This document shows positions 17,536-25,676 of a stretch of DNA of 57,709 nucleotides, one piece after another. This DNA comes from an uncultured Planctomycetaceae bacterium (GTDB taxonomy: Bacteria > Planctomycetota > Planctomycetia > Planctomycetales > Planctomycetaceae), in the NCBI GenBank assembly GCA_903924405.1, contig CAIYBH010000138.1, positions 1 to 57,709 on the forward strand, in the 5' to 3' direction. The position numbers and the translations under genes are program-made. The stretch's first letter is position 1. Each line of letters starts with the position of its first letter. The notes beneath the pieces were generated by a model. The model searched no databases. It was not told the origin of the DNA and saw only the letters and a list, made by a program, of their open reading frames with translations.

Positions 17536-18690
17536 ATGTCAAAAGAGTGCAGCACAGCAAACAGTTCCGGTGATGTTGGGTCCTCTGGAAGCAGCTCCGG
17601 CGGTGCGGCAAGTCGCGACGGATCGACAGATTCCTCGCCGGTGCGCGTCTTTCTGGACGGTTTGCTCTACAGTGTTTCGCTGCCGGAACGTGTGGTTCGT
17701 AGTGCGGTGGGGCTGACCGCCGGGACGGCCAGGGAGCTGGCGGAGTTCATCGTCCCGCAGGCCTTTCAGAGTTCGAAAAGCTACGAAGTGGCCATTCGAA
17801 ATTCGCTGAATTTTCTGCTGTCCAGTGTGGCGACGATTCCTCAGCCTGGGGGAAAGCCTATGGCGGAGGGAGTGTCGTCCGCAGTCGCTCAGGGCTCGTT
17901 GTCGACACCACCATCGGTCTCAGCAGGTGCGCCCGGAGCAGCCCCGGCGTCTCCTGAAACGGATGCTGGCAGATTTGTGGCAAAAAAAGCGATCAGCAAT
18001 TTCATTGACATCACTGGACTGACCACGCTGCACATCTCACCACTCTGGATTCTGGCCATCGTCAGCGATGCCGCCTACGGTACCAAGGTCTACCTGAAGG
18101 AACTGGCTGAGGAACTGGAAAGCAAAGGTCTGATCGACAGCAGCTCCACCATTCATCAGGTGGACGATGTGTTTGAAGCGGTTCGCAAGGCCAGCAGTCG
18201 CGCGGCCAGCACCTTTGACCTGCCGCCGCTCTCACTGGACGAACTGAAACAGAGTCTGAGTCAGACGCGTGCGGCATTGCAGGAAATCGACCCCACGCAG
18301 TTGATTCCGGAAAGTGAAATTCGTCGCCTGTGGCAGGACATGAAAGAACTGGCGGTGAGTGAGAATGTGAGTCTGCTGGGGGTCTCGGGCGCACTCGCCA
18401 TTCAAACGGTGGAACGCATTCGCGGAGCGACTCAGGGAACACTGACGGGCCTGTTTGTCGCCGGGAAAATTGTGAACCGCAACATTTTCGGACACTACTC
18501 GCAGGCACTGCTGGATGTGCACCGTCGCGGAATTCTGCAGTCGATGCGCGATTCGTTTGAGCCCTATGCGGAGCTGGCCTGGAATAATCTGGCGATGTCC
18601 CGGAAAACGTGGACGGAGCAGCTACTGAATCCTTCGCTGATCAGCCGGGCCTGGAGCGCCATGAAAGGGATTGTCGGTGGTGGTTCGTAA
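17536..18690 (+). CDS. Unknown protein with Ser/Gly-rich N-terminus and helical core
   Basis: 384 residues from the ATG at 17536, which GGAAAG precedes at good distance; an in-frame TTG at 17530 also exists. The first 30 residues are a Ser/Gly linker. Residues about 38-100 form one helical segment (FLDGLLYSVSLPERVVRSAVG...). A low-complexity Ala/Pro/Ser stretch follows, then a longer helical region with a hydrophobic patch (LTTLHISPLWILAIVSDAAYG) and amphipathic helices to the end. No signal peptide is seen. I recognise no family. The hydrophobic patches suggest membrane association. It stands alone between a divergent gene and an alcohol dehydrogenase. Confidence 0.65.
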   Translation: MSKECSTANSSGDVGSSGSSSGGAASRDGSTDSSPVRVFLDGLLYSVSLPERVVRSAVGLTAGTARELAEFIVPQAFQSSKSYEVAIRNSLNFLLSSVATIPQPGGKPMAEGVSSAVAQGSLSTPPSVSAGAPGAAPASPETDAGRFVAKKAISNFIDITGLTTLHISPLWILAIVSDAAYGTKVYLKELAEELESKGLIDSSSTIHQVDDVFEAVRKASSRAASTFDLPPLSLDELKQSLSQTRAALQEIDPTQLIPESEIRRLWQDMKELAVSENVSLLGVSGALAIQTVERIRGATQGTLTGLFVAGKIVNRNIFGHYSQALLDVHRRGILQSMRDSFEPYAELAWNNLAMSRKTWTEQLLNPSLISRAWSAMKGIVGGGS

Positions 18691-18873
18691 TCCCGTCCTC
18701 AGCGGGTGGTTCCGAATCAATTGGTCCATCAGCAAGGTGGTTCTGCCGGAGTTCCAGGAAAGGCCGTCGTCCGGTCTTTTACGGTGCGTGGGGAAACTTT
18801 AGAGTTCTGCAGAAATCCGGGACCCCCGGTTTTCCTGGACGAACCTTCCGCGATCTTCACTGAATGCTGCGTC

Positions 18874-19908
18874 ATGAAAGCCATCCGACTCGAACAGCCC
18901 CGCCAGTTTGCCTACGTGGATATTGAAGACCCGGCTGCACCCGGGCCGGGGCAGGTCCTCGTGAAGACCCATCGTATGGGAGTGTGCGGAACAGACCTCA
19001 GCGGTTACCTGGGGAAATTTCCGTTTTTTCGCTATCCGCGTATCCCGGGGCATGAACTGGGTGTTGAAGTGATCGCCGTTGGGCAGGGTGTCACCAATGT
19101 GCGACCAGGCGATCGCTGCAGTGTTGAACCCTACATGAACTGCGGTACCTGCTACGCATGCCGTCGTGGTCAGGGAAACTGCTGCACGACTCTCAACGTG
19201 ATCGGTGTGATGATTGATGGTGGGCTTTGCGAACGTTTCCTGATCCGGGCTGACAAGCTGCATGCGTCCTCACAACTGAATTTCGAACAGTTGGCGCTGG
19301 TTGAAACTCTGGCCATTGGCTGCCATGCGAATGATCGTGGAAATCCGGGGCCCGGTGATCATGCGTTGATCATCGGTGCCGGCCCGATCGGGCTTGCGAC
19401 GCTGGAATTCACACGACTGACGGGTGCGACTGTCACTGTCATGGATATGGTTCAGTCCCGCCTCGATTTTGTGCGAGCGACTTATGGCATTGAAAACACA
19501 GTGCTGGTCCGCGGCGATGGCAGTGAGCTGGAGACGCTGAAGGAGATCACTGCCGGTGATATGTTTGCCGTGGTCACCGATGCGACCGGCAACCGACATT
19601 CGATGTCCACAGCGTTTCGCTACTGTGCTCATACCGGTACCCTCGTGTATGTGGGAATCACGACCGAGGAAATCGGGTTCACGCATCCCGTTCTGCATCG
19701 CCCCGAGATCACTCTGAAGGCCTCCCGAAATGCGCTCCCCGCGGATTTTTCACGCATCATTCGCCTGATTGAGGAAGGCACCATCAATACCACGCCCTGG
19801 GTCACTCATCGCACACCCTTTGACCGTGTGATTGACGAATTCGAGTCCTTCACGAAGCCGGAGAACGGAGTCCTGAAGGCCATCATTGATGTGTCCGGTG
19901 CGGGTTGA
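18874..19908 (+). CDS. Zinc-dependent alcohol/sorbitol dehydrogenase family oxidoreductase
   Basis: 344 residues of the medium-chain dehydrogenase family. Catalytic zinc ligands C38 (GVCGTDL) and H60-E61 (PGHE) are present, as are the four structural-zinc cysteines C90, C93, C96 and C104 (CGTCYACRRGQGNCC). The nucleotide site is IIGAGPIGLA. Closest in kind are L-threonine, sorbitol or galactonate dehydrogenases that oxidise a secondary alcohol with NAD+. The substrate cannot be read from sequence. I chose the ATG at 18874 (MKAIRLEQP) because family members begin there; the frame is open to 18706. Neighbours are unrelated, so it is probably transcribed alone. Confidence 0.9.
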   Translation: MKAIRLEQPRQFAYVDIEDPAAPGPGQVLVKTHRMGVCGTDLSGYLGKFPFFRYPRIPGHELGVEVIAVGQGVTNVRPGDRCSVEPYMNCGTCYACRRGQGNCCTTLNVIGVMIDGGLCERFLIRADKLHASSQLNFEQLALVETLAIGCHANDRGNPGPGDHALIIGAGPIGLATLEFTRLTGATVTVMDMVQSRLDFVRATYGIENTVLVRGDGSELETLKEITAGDMFAVVTDATGNRHSMSTAFRYCAHTGTLVYVGITTEEIGFTHPVLHRPEITLKASRNALPADFSRIIRLIEEGTINTTPWVTHRTPFDRVIDEFESFTKPENGVLKAIIDVSGAG

Positions 19909-19939
19909 GCAATGCCCGACAGCACAGCGGACGTTCACC

Positions 19940-20030
19940 GTCCGCTCGCCGGTGTGATGGAGAACGCTGGACGCACGTTTCGACGGAGCGAAACGCGACA
20001 ATCTTCTGGTTGAACACCGTTTCGTCATCC
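19940..20030. repeat. 91-bp dispersed intergenic repeat, copy 2
   Basis: The same element as 1611-1701, including the cgtttcg/cgaaacg hairpin (around 19976-19995). It begins about 30 bases after the dehydrogenase stop codon and runs straight into the next repeat at 20033. Confidence 0.8.
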
Positions 20031-20032
20031 GA

Positions 20033-20138
20033 GCACGCGGCGCCTGCCAGGCCGCGAGGTTTGTTTACGGCTCAAATGAAACTTCGCCCTCCCGGAGAGA
20101 GCGTGGCCGGAGAGAGCGTGGCCGGAGAGAGCGTGGCC
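20033..20138. repeat. Intergenic repeat (family copy A) ending in three 15-bp tandem units
   Basis: The segment cgcggcgcctgccaggccgc through aaacttcgccctcccgg matches copies at 2060, 31328 and 32551 at lower identity. It is followed by three exact copies of ggagagagcgtggcc at 20094-20108, 20109-20123 and 20124-20138. The array ends 11 bases before the DUF3050 stop codon on the minus strand. Confidence 0.8.
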
Positions 20139-20149
20139 GGCCTGTGGTG

Positions 20150-20935
20150 TCAGTTCGGCAACGCGGCCAGGACACCGTCCCACAATTCAATGCGACGCTG
20201 GATCGAGAGACTGGCTGCGGCGATGGCCGAACGAATGGCGTCCGGCGTCTGGCACACCGTGTTCACCATGCGGCGTGTCAGCGGCCCGTGATGATCTCCG
20301 TCCAGTTCAATATGCCGGCGAATGTAATAGCTCAGCACGGGCACCTGCATTCCCGACGCTTCAAAGGTCTGCAGCAGGCGCTGGAACATGTCCGGGATAA
20401 TGTCTTCACGACTGAAACAGAAGGCGGTCGCGACATCGCCGGCCGTTCCGGTGGAGGCAATTTGCCACGTGTTCATCACGAACCGAACCACATGCGACGG
20501 TGCACCACTGTCGATCAAGGCCTGCTGGACGCTGACACCCTGAGATAGTGCGTGGGTCAGTCGATCAATCCGCTCAGTCGACGTCCCGGTTTCAAGCATC
20601 GCGTCGCGGTACAACTGAAAATGACTGGTGTAACCACCGCGGCCGTTTTCGTCGCTCTCTTCACCCAGCACAATTTCGTTGATGAAACGAGACAGTTCCG
20701 CGTTGGCCGGAGGCAGCCATGGCAGTGCGTTGCAGCAAAATTCCTGCTGCAGACGTTTCAGCAGCCACATGAAGTCGAGCACCGCGAAAGCATGGTCCTG
20801 CATGAAAATCCGAAGTGCCTGCAGATCCTGAATCCGGCTGTACAGCGGATGCTGCAGCAATTGTGCTCGCAGTCCCGCAGTCTCCGCAAGAATGATGTCT
20901 GCCGGCGATGAATCTGCAGCGGACACGACGTTCAT
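20150..20935 (-). CDS. DUF3050 family protein (heme-oxygenase-like fold)
   Basis: 261 residues. The DUF3050 signature is clear: HPLYSRIQDLQALRIFMQDH, DFMWLLKRLQQEF, RFINEIVLGEESDE, SHFQLYRDAM and YYIRRHIELDGDHHGPLTRRM. The His/Glu pattern (E-x-x-H, D-x-D-H-H) resembles the metal site of heme-oxygenase-like diiron proteins, so an oxidase activity is plausible but unproven. It is the third gene of a tight operon. Its ATG overlaps the stop codon of the preceding 138-residue membrane protein (ATGA type overlap), suggesting translational coupling. Confidence 0.85.
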   Translation of the reverse strand: MNVVSAADSSPADIILAETAGLRAQLLQHPLYSRIQDLQALRIFMQDHAFAVLDFMWLLKRLQQEFCCNALPWLPPANAELSRFINEIVLGEESDENGRGGYTSHFQLYRDAMLETGTSTERIDRLTHALSQGVSVQQALIDSGAPSHVVRFVMNTWQIASTGTAGDVATAFCFSREDIIPDMFQRLLQTFEASGMQVPVLSYYIRRHIELDGDHHGPLTRRMVNTVCQTPDAIRSAIAAASLSIQRRIELWDGVLAALPN

Positions 20936-21348
20936 GACGAGGCTCCGATTGGGCTGTCCGGGCGGCGAGGCTTTTCACGCCGCAGTACAATCAGGGAAAA
21001 CGGAATCCACCAGAGGACATCGTGCAGAGGAATCAGCAACAGAACTCCGGATGAGACCTGGCCGTTGATCACAGACCAGAGCATTCCGACTGGTCCCAGC
21101 ACCTTAGCCAGCAGACCGATCAGTACTACCAACCAGTGGCGGAACGGGTCTTGTGATGCAATCAGGTACCCCAGCCCGAACAGGAAAATGATCAGTCCTG
21201 AACCCTGCCAGAGAAAGAGGTCCGTTGGTGGCTGCTGAAAGCCGTAGACGATCGAACTCTGTCGCGGGAGGAGGATGATAAACGGTCCCCAGAACAGACA
21301 TTGTGCTGCGGCCAGCCGCAGTGACCAGATCGCCCAGGCCGGAGCCAT
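20932..21348 (-). CDS. Small four-helix membrane protein
   Basis: 138 residues with four hydrophobic segments (about 8-28, 44-64, 70-92, 100-121) and a basic C-terminal tail (LRREKPRRP). No named family is evident to me. The start codon shares a base with the TIGR01777 stop (TGATG) and its stop overlaps the DUF3050 start. All three are thus one translation-coupled unit, and the protein probably serves the same unknown membrane- or lipid-linked function. Confidence 0.8.
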   Translation of the reverse strand: MAPAWAIWSLRLAAAQCLFWGPFIILLPRQSSIVYGFQQPPTDLFLWQGSGLIIFLFGLGYLIASQDPFRHWLVVLIGLLAKVLGPVGMLWSVINGQVSSGVLLLIPLHDVLWWIPFSLIVLRREKPRRPDSPIGASS

Positions 21349-22259
21349 CAGACAGACTCCGTCGTTTTCAATTCATACTGCAGACATTCGCGCAGTTCCG
21401 GCTGTTCAAATGCGAAGCCGGCGTTTCTGAGCACACCGGGTGTCACTCGGACACTGGCGAGCAACAGGGCCTGGGCCATTTCTCCCAGCACCAGCCGAGC
21501 CATGAAGGCTGGCAGGGGAAACAGTGTTGGACGGTGCAGGACGGAACCGAGGATGCGAGTGAAATCAAAGTTTGTCGCCGTGTGCGGGCTGACAGCGTTG
21601 ACCGGACCGCTCAGATTCTGGTTGTCCACGCAGTAAGCAATGGCTCGCGACACATCGTTCAAGCCAATCCAGCTCCAGTACTGCCGCCCGTTGCCGACGA
21701 TACCTCCCAGACCGAGTTTGAAGGGCAGCAGCATCTTCTGCAGGGCGCCGCCGTGGCGACTGAGCACCACACCGATGCGGACGTTGACAACACGCAGTCC
21801 GAGTTCCTGTGCGGACAGAGCAGCTCGCTCCCATTCGCCACAAACTTCGGGCAGAAACCCGGTTCCGGCCGACGAGTTTTCATCGAGCACTTCTACACCA
21901 CGATCGCCATAGAATCCGATGGCCGAGGCACAGATCAGCGTTTTGGGACGTTTCTGCAGTCCCTTGAGCGAATTCACAAGGTTCTGCGTGCCCTGGACAC
22001 GACTGTCACGAATCTTTTGCTTCAGGGAATCATTCCAGCGTCCGGCAGCAATGTTTTCACCGGCCAGATGTACGATCGTGTCGACGGCTTCCAGGCGCTG
22101 CGGATTGAGGAATCCCTGGGCCGGGTCCCAGAGAATGGTCTGGCTATCGGACGAACGGCGACTGATGGGAACGACGGTTTTGCCGCTGGCTTTCAGCAAC
22201 TGTGTCAAACGAGTTCCGATCAGTCCGGAGGCGCCGGAAACTGCAACTGTCTGGGTCAT
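21348..22259 (-). CDS. TIGR01777-family NAD(P)-dependent epimerase (SDR39U1-like)
   Basis: 303 residues of the extended short-chain dehydrogenase group. The N-terminal TVAVSGASGLIGTRL nucleotide site, LAGENIAAGRW, SAIGFYGDRG and the FKLGLGGIVGNGRQYWSWI motif are all typical of TIGR01777 (YfcH/SDR39U1). The reaction is unknown; homologs are found from bacteria to chloroplasts. I chose the ATG at 22259 (MTQTVAVSG) because GGAG lies about nine bases upstream; the frame extends to 22397. It is the first gene of a three-gene unit with overlapping stops and starts. Confidence 0.9.
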   Translation of the reverse strand: MTQTVAVSGASGLIGTRLTQLLKASGKTVVPISRRSSDSQTILWDPAQGFLNPQRLEAVDTIVHLAGENIAAGRWNDSLKQKIRDSRVQGTQNLVNSLKGLQKRPKTLICASAIGFYGDRGVEVLDENSSAGTGFLPEVCGEWERAALSAQELGLRVVNVRIGVVLSRHGGALQKMLLPFKLGLGGIVGNGRQYWSWIGLNDVSRAIAYCVDNQNLSGPVNAVSPHTATNFDFTRILGSVLHRPTLFPLPAFMARLVLGEMAQALLLASVRVTPGVLRNAGFAFEQPELRECLQYELKTTESV

Positions 22260-22517
22260 ATCTGGGCACTCCGCACCGGATCGTGGAAACTGAGCTTTAC
22301 GGACCGCAGATACGGGCAGTTCAGCTGCCTGCCCTGGTTGTGATCCGTGCGCAGTGGTTGCGCCCCTGTGTTGTAGAAGGCACAGGGCCAAAGTCAATTC
22401 GATTCTTCCCGCAACCTATCGGCACCTATCGGCGTCGGGCACTCGGGCAGCAGCAACCCGCGGGGTTCGCCGCCCGAAGGCGGGACCGTTCGCGTTGGCT
22501 GGCTGTGCGGTGCCGCG

Positions 22518-23795
22518 TCACAGGTCTGTGCGCTGCAGCGTCGGGTCTTCGACGCGGCCGAGCACGAGTGAGACATTGTGGCCACCGAAGCCGAAGCTGT
22601 TGTTGATGGCGTATCGGCAGGATCTGCTGATGGCCGTGTTGGGAATGTAGTTCAGGTCACATTCCGGGTCCGGGGTATCGTAGTTGATGGTGGGTGGCAG
22701 AATTCCGGACGACAGTGCCAGAGCGCAGGCGGACATTTCGACGGCACAGGCGGCCCCGATCATGTGCCCCAGCATGCTTTTGATGGAGCTGATCTGTAGT
22801 TTGTCAGCGTTTGCTCCAAAGACGGACTTCAGAGCGACCGTTTCCATGGCATCGTTGTAATGAGTGCTGGTGCCGTGTGCATTGACGTAGGTGTGATCAG
22901 CGACTGCGGCGGGATCGAGCCCGGCTTTTTTCAGGGCCATCTGAATAGCGCGCACGGCCTGACGTCCCTGGGGATCGGGCTGTGTGAGATGGAACGAGTC
23001 ACTGGTGGATTGTCCGGACAGCACTTCGCCCCAGGCACGACCACCACGTTTGCGCAGGTGTTCTTCAGTTTCGAAGATCAGAATTGAGGCGCCTTCGGCC
23101 ATGATGAACCCGCCGCGGTCCGCGTCAAACGGCCGCATGGACTGTTTGGGACGGTCGTTCATCGACTTGTTCATGGCCCGCATGTTGACGAAGGACGAGA
23201 TACCGAGTCGGGTGAGCGAGGCTTCGGTACCGCCCGTCAGCACAAAGTCGGCTTCGCCACGACGCAGAAATTCGAACGCGTCGATCATGGCGTGACCGGA
23301 GGATGAGCAGGCGCTGCTGCAGGTGTACGCGGTACCCTGCACGCCAAAGGCGAGACTGACATTTCCCGGAGGCGCGTTGGGCATCAGCATGGGAATTGTG
23401 AACGGGCTGACGCGGGACGGGCCGCGAGTCAACAGTTTTTCGTGCTGAGTTTCGTAGGTTTCCAGTCCGGCAAGTCCGGCGCCCAGAATCACGGCAGCAT
23501 TTTCACCGATGTTGCTGGTGGGAAGACCGGCGTCTTCGAGCGCTTCGTGAGCTGCGTGGACGGCAAATTGTGACGCTCGGTCCATCTTGCGTGTGGACAC
23601 GTTGTCATTCACATTGATGCGGGATTCGTTCAGATCCCGGACCTCGCCGCCAATGTTGACTTCCATGTCCTTGGTGTCATGAACCTTAAGCGTGTCGATC
23701 CCGCACTGACTGGAAATGATATTTTTCCAGAAGGTGCGACGATCATTTCCCAGACAGCTGGCGACGCCGATTCCTGAAATGAAAATCCGTTGCAT
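22518..23795 (-). CDS. fabF: Beta-ketoacyl-ACP synthase II-type enzyme
   Basis: 425 residues of the FabF/KAS II thiolase-fold family. It condenses malonyl-ACP with acyl-ACP in fatty-acid elongation. The Cys-His-His triad is complete: C163 (TCSSACSSSGHA), H307 (NAHGTST) and H344 (SMLGHMIGA), with the family ending NNSFGFGGHNVSL. No acyl-carrier-protein or ketoreductase gene lies next to it, so it may be a second, specialised KAS and not the main chain elongator. Upstream, 457 bases separate it from a divergent gene. Confidence 0.92.
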   Translation of the reverse strand: MQRIFISGIGVASCLGNDRRTFWKNIISSQCGIDTLKVHDTKDMEVNIGGEVRDLNESRINVNDNVSTRKMDRASQFAVHAAHEALEDAGLPTSNIGENAAVILGAGLAGLETYETQHEKLLTRGPSRVSPFTIPMLMPNAPPGNVSLAFGVQGTAYTCSSACSSSGHAMIDAFEFLRRGEADFVLTGGTEASLTRLGISSFVNMRAMNKSMNDRPKQSMRPFDADRGGFIMAEGASILIFETEEHLRKRGGRAWGEVLSGQSTSDSFHLTQPDPQGRQAVRAIQMALKKAGLDPAAVADHTYVNAHGTSTHYNDAMETVALKSVFGANADKLQISSIKSMLGHMIGAACAVEMSACALALSSGILPPTINYDTPDPECDLNYIPNTAISRSCRYAINNSFGFGGHNVSLVLGRVEDPTLQRTDL

Positions 23796-24252
23796 TCTTT
23801 CGGCCTGAATTCCGTACTGGACAAATTCTGGAAGCGGCCCTGCTTCGCTTTCACACAGTGACCGCTGCCCCCGATGATGGCCGACAAAGCGGCAGCAGCA
23901 TGCCTTCGGGGCGTTCGCGCATGTACTGCGCGTAGTACAGCAAACGCCGCGGGGACTGCAACCGTTCCGGAGTGTTTTCGGGGGTCACGTCCCAAATTCC
24001 CGTCCTGCAGCCTGACGCCGCAACTCGGCAGCGTAACCGCCGATTCCGTGATTTCGGGGGCTCCGGTACCGTGCGAGTTACACATGTCGCGTTTTTTCGC
24101 CCGTCCGCTTCATCGCACTCCCTGCCCTGCCTACGCGGAAATTTCACGGATTTTGATTGCAGTTCGTGCCTCCGTCTGCAACAACAAGCGGATTGTCCCT
24201 GAGCGGATCCGCCATCCTTTCGGCCCCCGGCTTTTTTTCGGTGAGCAACATC
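23796..24252. other. Divergent intergenic region between fabF and the RsbW-like gene
   Basis: It should contain both promoters. Long frames on either strand lack domains or ribosome sites. I see no repeat or RNA structure. Confidence 0.4.
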
Positions 24253-24855
24253 ATGACGATGGACCTTTCCTGGCAGGAAAATATCGCTGTCCAGAACGCT
24301 CATCTCAGACTCACTCAGTTTGTGGTGCCGACACGCCGAGCACTCATCTCACCGCTCAGAGAACGCCTGCTGAGTTCGATCCGCGAATTCGATGTGGTCA
24401 ACGCCAGTCGGGAAAATCATTTCTGCATGGCGCTGGAAGAGGCGCTGAATAACGCTTTCTATCACGGGAATCTGGAGATCAGTTCCGAACTGAAGGAAGA
24501 CGGTACGTCCGCGTTTCTGGAACTGGCGCGTGAACGTGAGCAGCTGGAGCCATGGACTTCCCGGCACGTCTACATCACCGAGCTGGTCGGGCTGTTCGGC
24601 TTCTGGATTTCGATCCGTGACGAAGGGCCTGGCTTCAATGTTCAGGCCGCCTTCGAACGCTGCAACGATCCGGAACTGATGCTGGCCAGCGGACGCGGGT
24701 TGCTGCTGATGCGTGGTTTTTCTGACGAGCTGTTTTTCAGCAGCAAGGGCAACGAAGTCACGCTGGTCCTGTATTCGCAGAATGCTCAGCGGGAACTGCC
24801 CATCGTTGCCGTCCCGGACAGCGGTGAACTCCGCCACGTCAGCCTGCAGCATTAG
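24253..24855 (+). CDS. RsbW/SpoIIAB-like anti-sigma or regulatory ATPase domain
   Basis: 200 residues comprising one HATPase_c_2 domain. Motifs are FCMALEEALNNAFYHGN (N-box), ISIRDEGPGFN (G1 box) and ASGRGLLLMRGFSDE (G2 box). Such domains phosphorylate anti-anti-sigma (STAS) proteins and hold sigma factors. No partner STAS or sigma gene is adjacent; the ECF gene is 20 kb away. The start is probably ATG 24253, with ATG 24259 and GTG 24241 as alternatives, and all have weak ribosome sites. A remnant of another gene follows on the minus strand. Confidence 0.85.
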   Translation: MTMDLSWQENIAVQNAHLRLTQFVVPTRRALISPLRERLLSSIREFDVVNASRENHFCMALEEALNNAFYHGNLEISSELKEDGTSAFLELAREREQLEPWTSRHVYITELVGLFGFWISIRDEGPGFNVQAAFERCNDPELMLASGRGLLLMRGFSDELFFSSKGNEVTLVLYSQNAQRELPIVAVPDSGELRHVSLQH

Positions 24856-24913
24856 CCAGCCAGTCAGCCCACGCCGCAGTGGCTCAGCCACGCTGCTGAG
24901 CACGAGAACGCGA

Positions 24914-25132
24914 TCAGGTGGATCCATGTCGACCGGTTTCGACAGCGGTTCCATGATGAGTCCTCACGATCCTCGTTTTTCCATGTCGGGCCTGAGAATC
25001 CAGCAGGTGCGTGATCATGCCCCCGGACCATTCAAACACCGCCGTCACACCACGCTCCGCCAGAAAATGGGACACATAGGCCGTGACTTTCATCCGGAAA
25101 GTGTTGAAGGTGATGGTGGAGTCGTGCGACAT
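24914..25132 (-). pseudogene. Remnant of the N-terminus of a thiamine-diphosphate-dependent enzyme
   Basis: The frame from ATG 25132 reads MSHDSTITFNTFRMKVTAYV, then HFLAERGVTAVFEWSGGMITHLLDS and TRIVRTHH. This corresponds to the start of acetolactate-synthase-type enzymes (usually MKVxDYVAxFLxxxGVxHVFxxxGGMIxHLLDS...HHEQAAAFAAxG). Similarity ends just after the HH, and the frame stops 12 codons later. The remaining roughly 500 codons are absent, as the neighbouring gene on the plus strand ends at 24855. An AGAGGA lies about 11 bases before the ATG, which suggests this was once a functional start. It is probably a decaying fragment. Confidence 0.6.
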
Positions 25133-25676
25133 GCGGTTTGGTTCCTCTGGAAGTGAGCGCCACGGTGATTTGGGGGCCGTAGTGTCTGAAATCAACAGGG
25201 ATTAGCTGATTTGGGGGAATGCGGTTGGATGGGAAGACGCGGTTGGGGTCGCGAAACGCTGTTAATCCTCGAATAGTCGCGTTTCGCCATCCCAACCTCG
25301 CCCTCTCGTTTGGGACATGGTTTTCGGCCTGGATGGAACCGCGCTCTCTCGTGACCGTCGTAGCGTCGTCGCAGGTCCGACATCAGCGTAAGATAATAGT
25401 CTATGGGCGTCTGGGGTGAGTGGGGTGAGTGGGGTTTCCTGCATCGGCAGGAACCGCCGAAAGGTCAGATGCTGGAACGCCGATTGGCCTGGTCGATCGG
25501 TGAGTTTTGCCTGGTTCGCTGGTGTTGGTGTTGACCGGATTGGGCGAATCCGCAGAATTCCCGGAACTTCTCTCAAGTCGCAGAGTTCTCTCCTCTCCTG
25601 ACCTGCAATCGCGGGTCCTGCGACGATGGATCTGTTCTCCCGCCCGATCTCTTCTCCCTTCTCAGCAGGTGCTGTT
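25133..25676. other. Intergenic region with a gcgaaacgc hairpin and short G-rich repeats
   Basis: A perfect 9-bp stem (25251-25259 with 25279-25287, gcgaaacgc/gcgtttcgc) surrounds cctcgaatag. Similar text occurs at 13262. Near 25413-25434 the nonamer gtgagtggg is repeated. The right end should contain the promoter and ribosome site (AGGT) of the outer-membrane protein gene. No small gene is credible. Confidence 0.5.
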
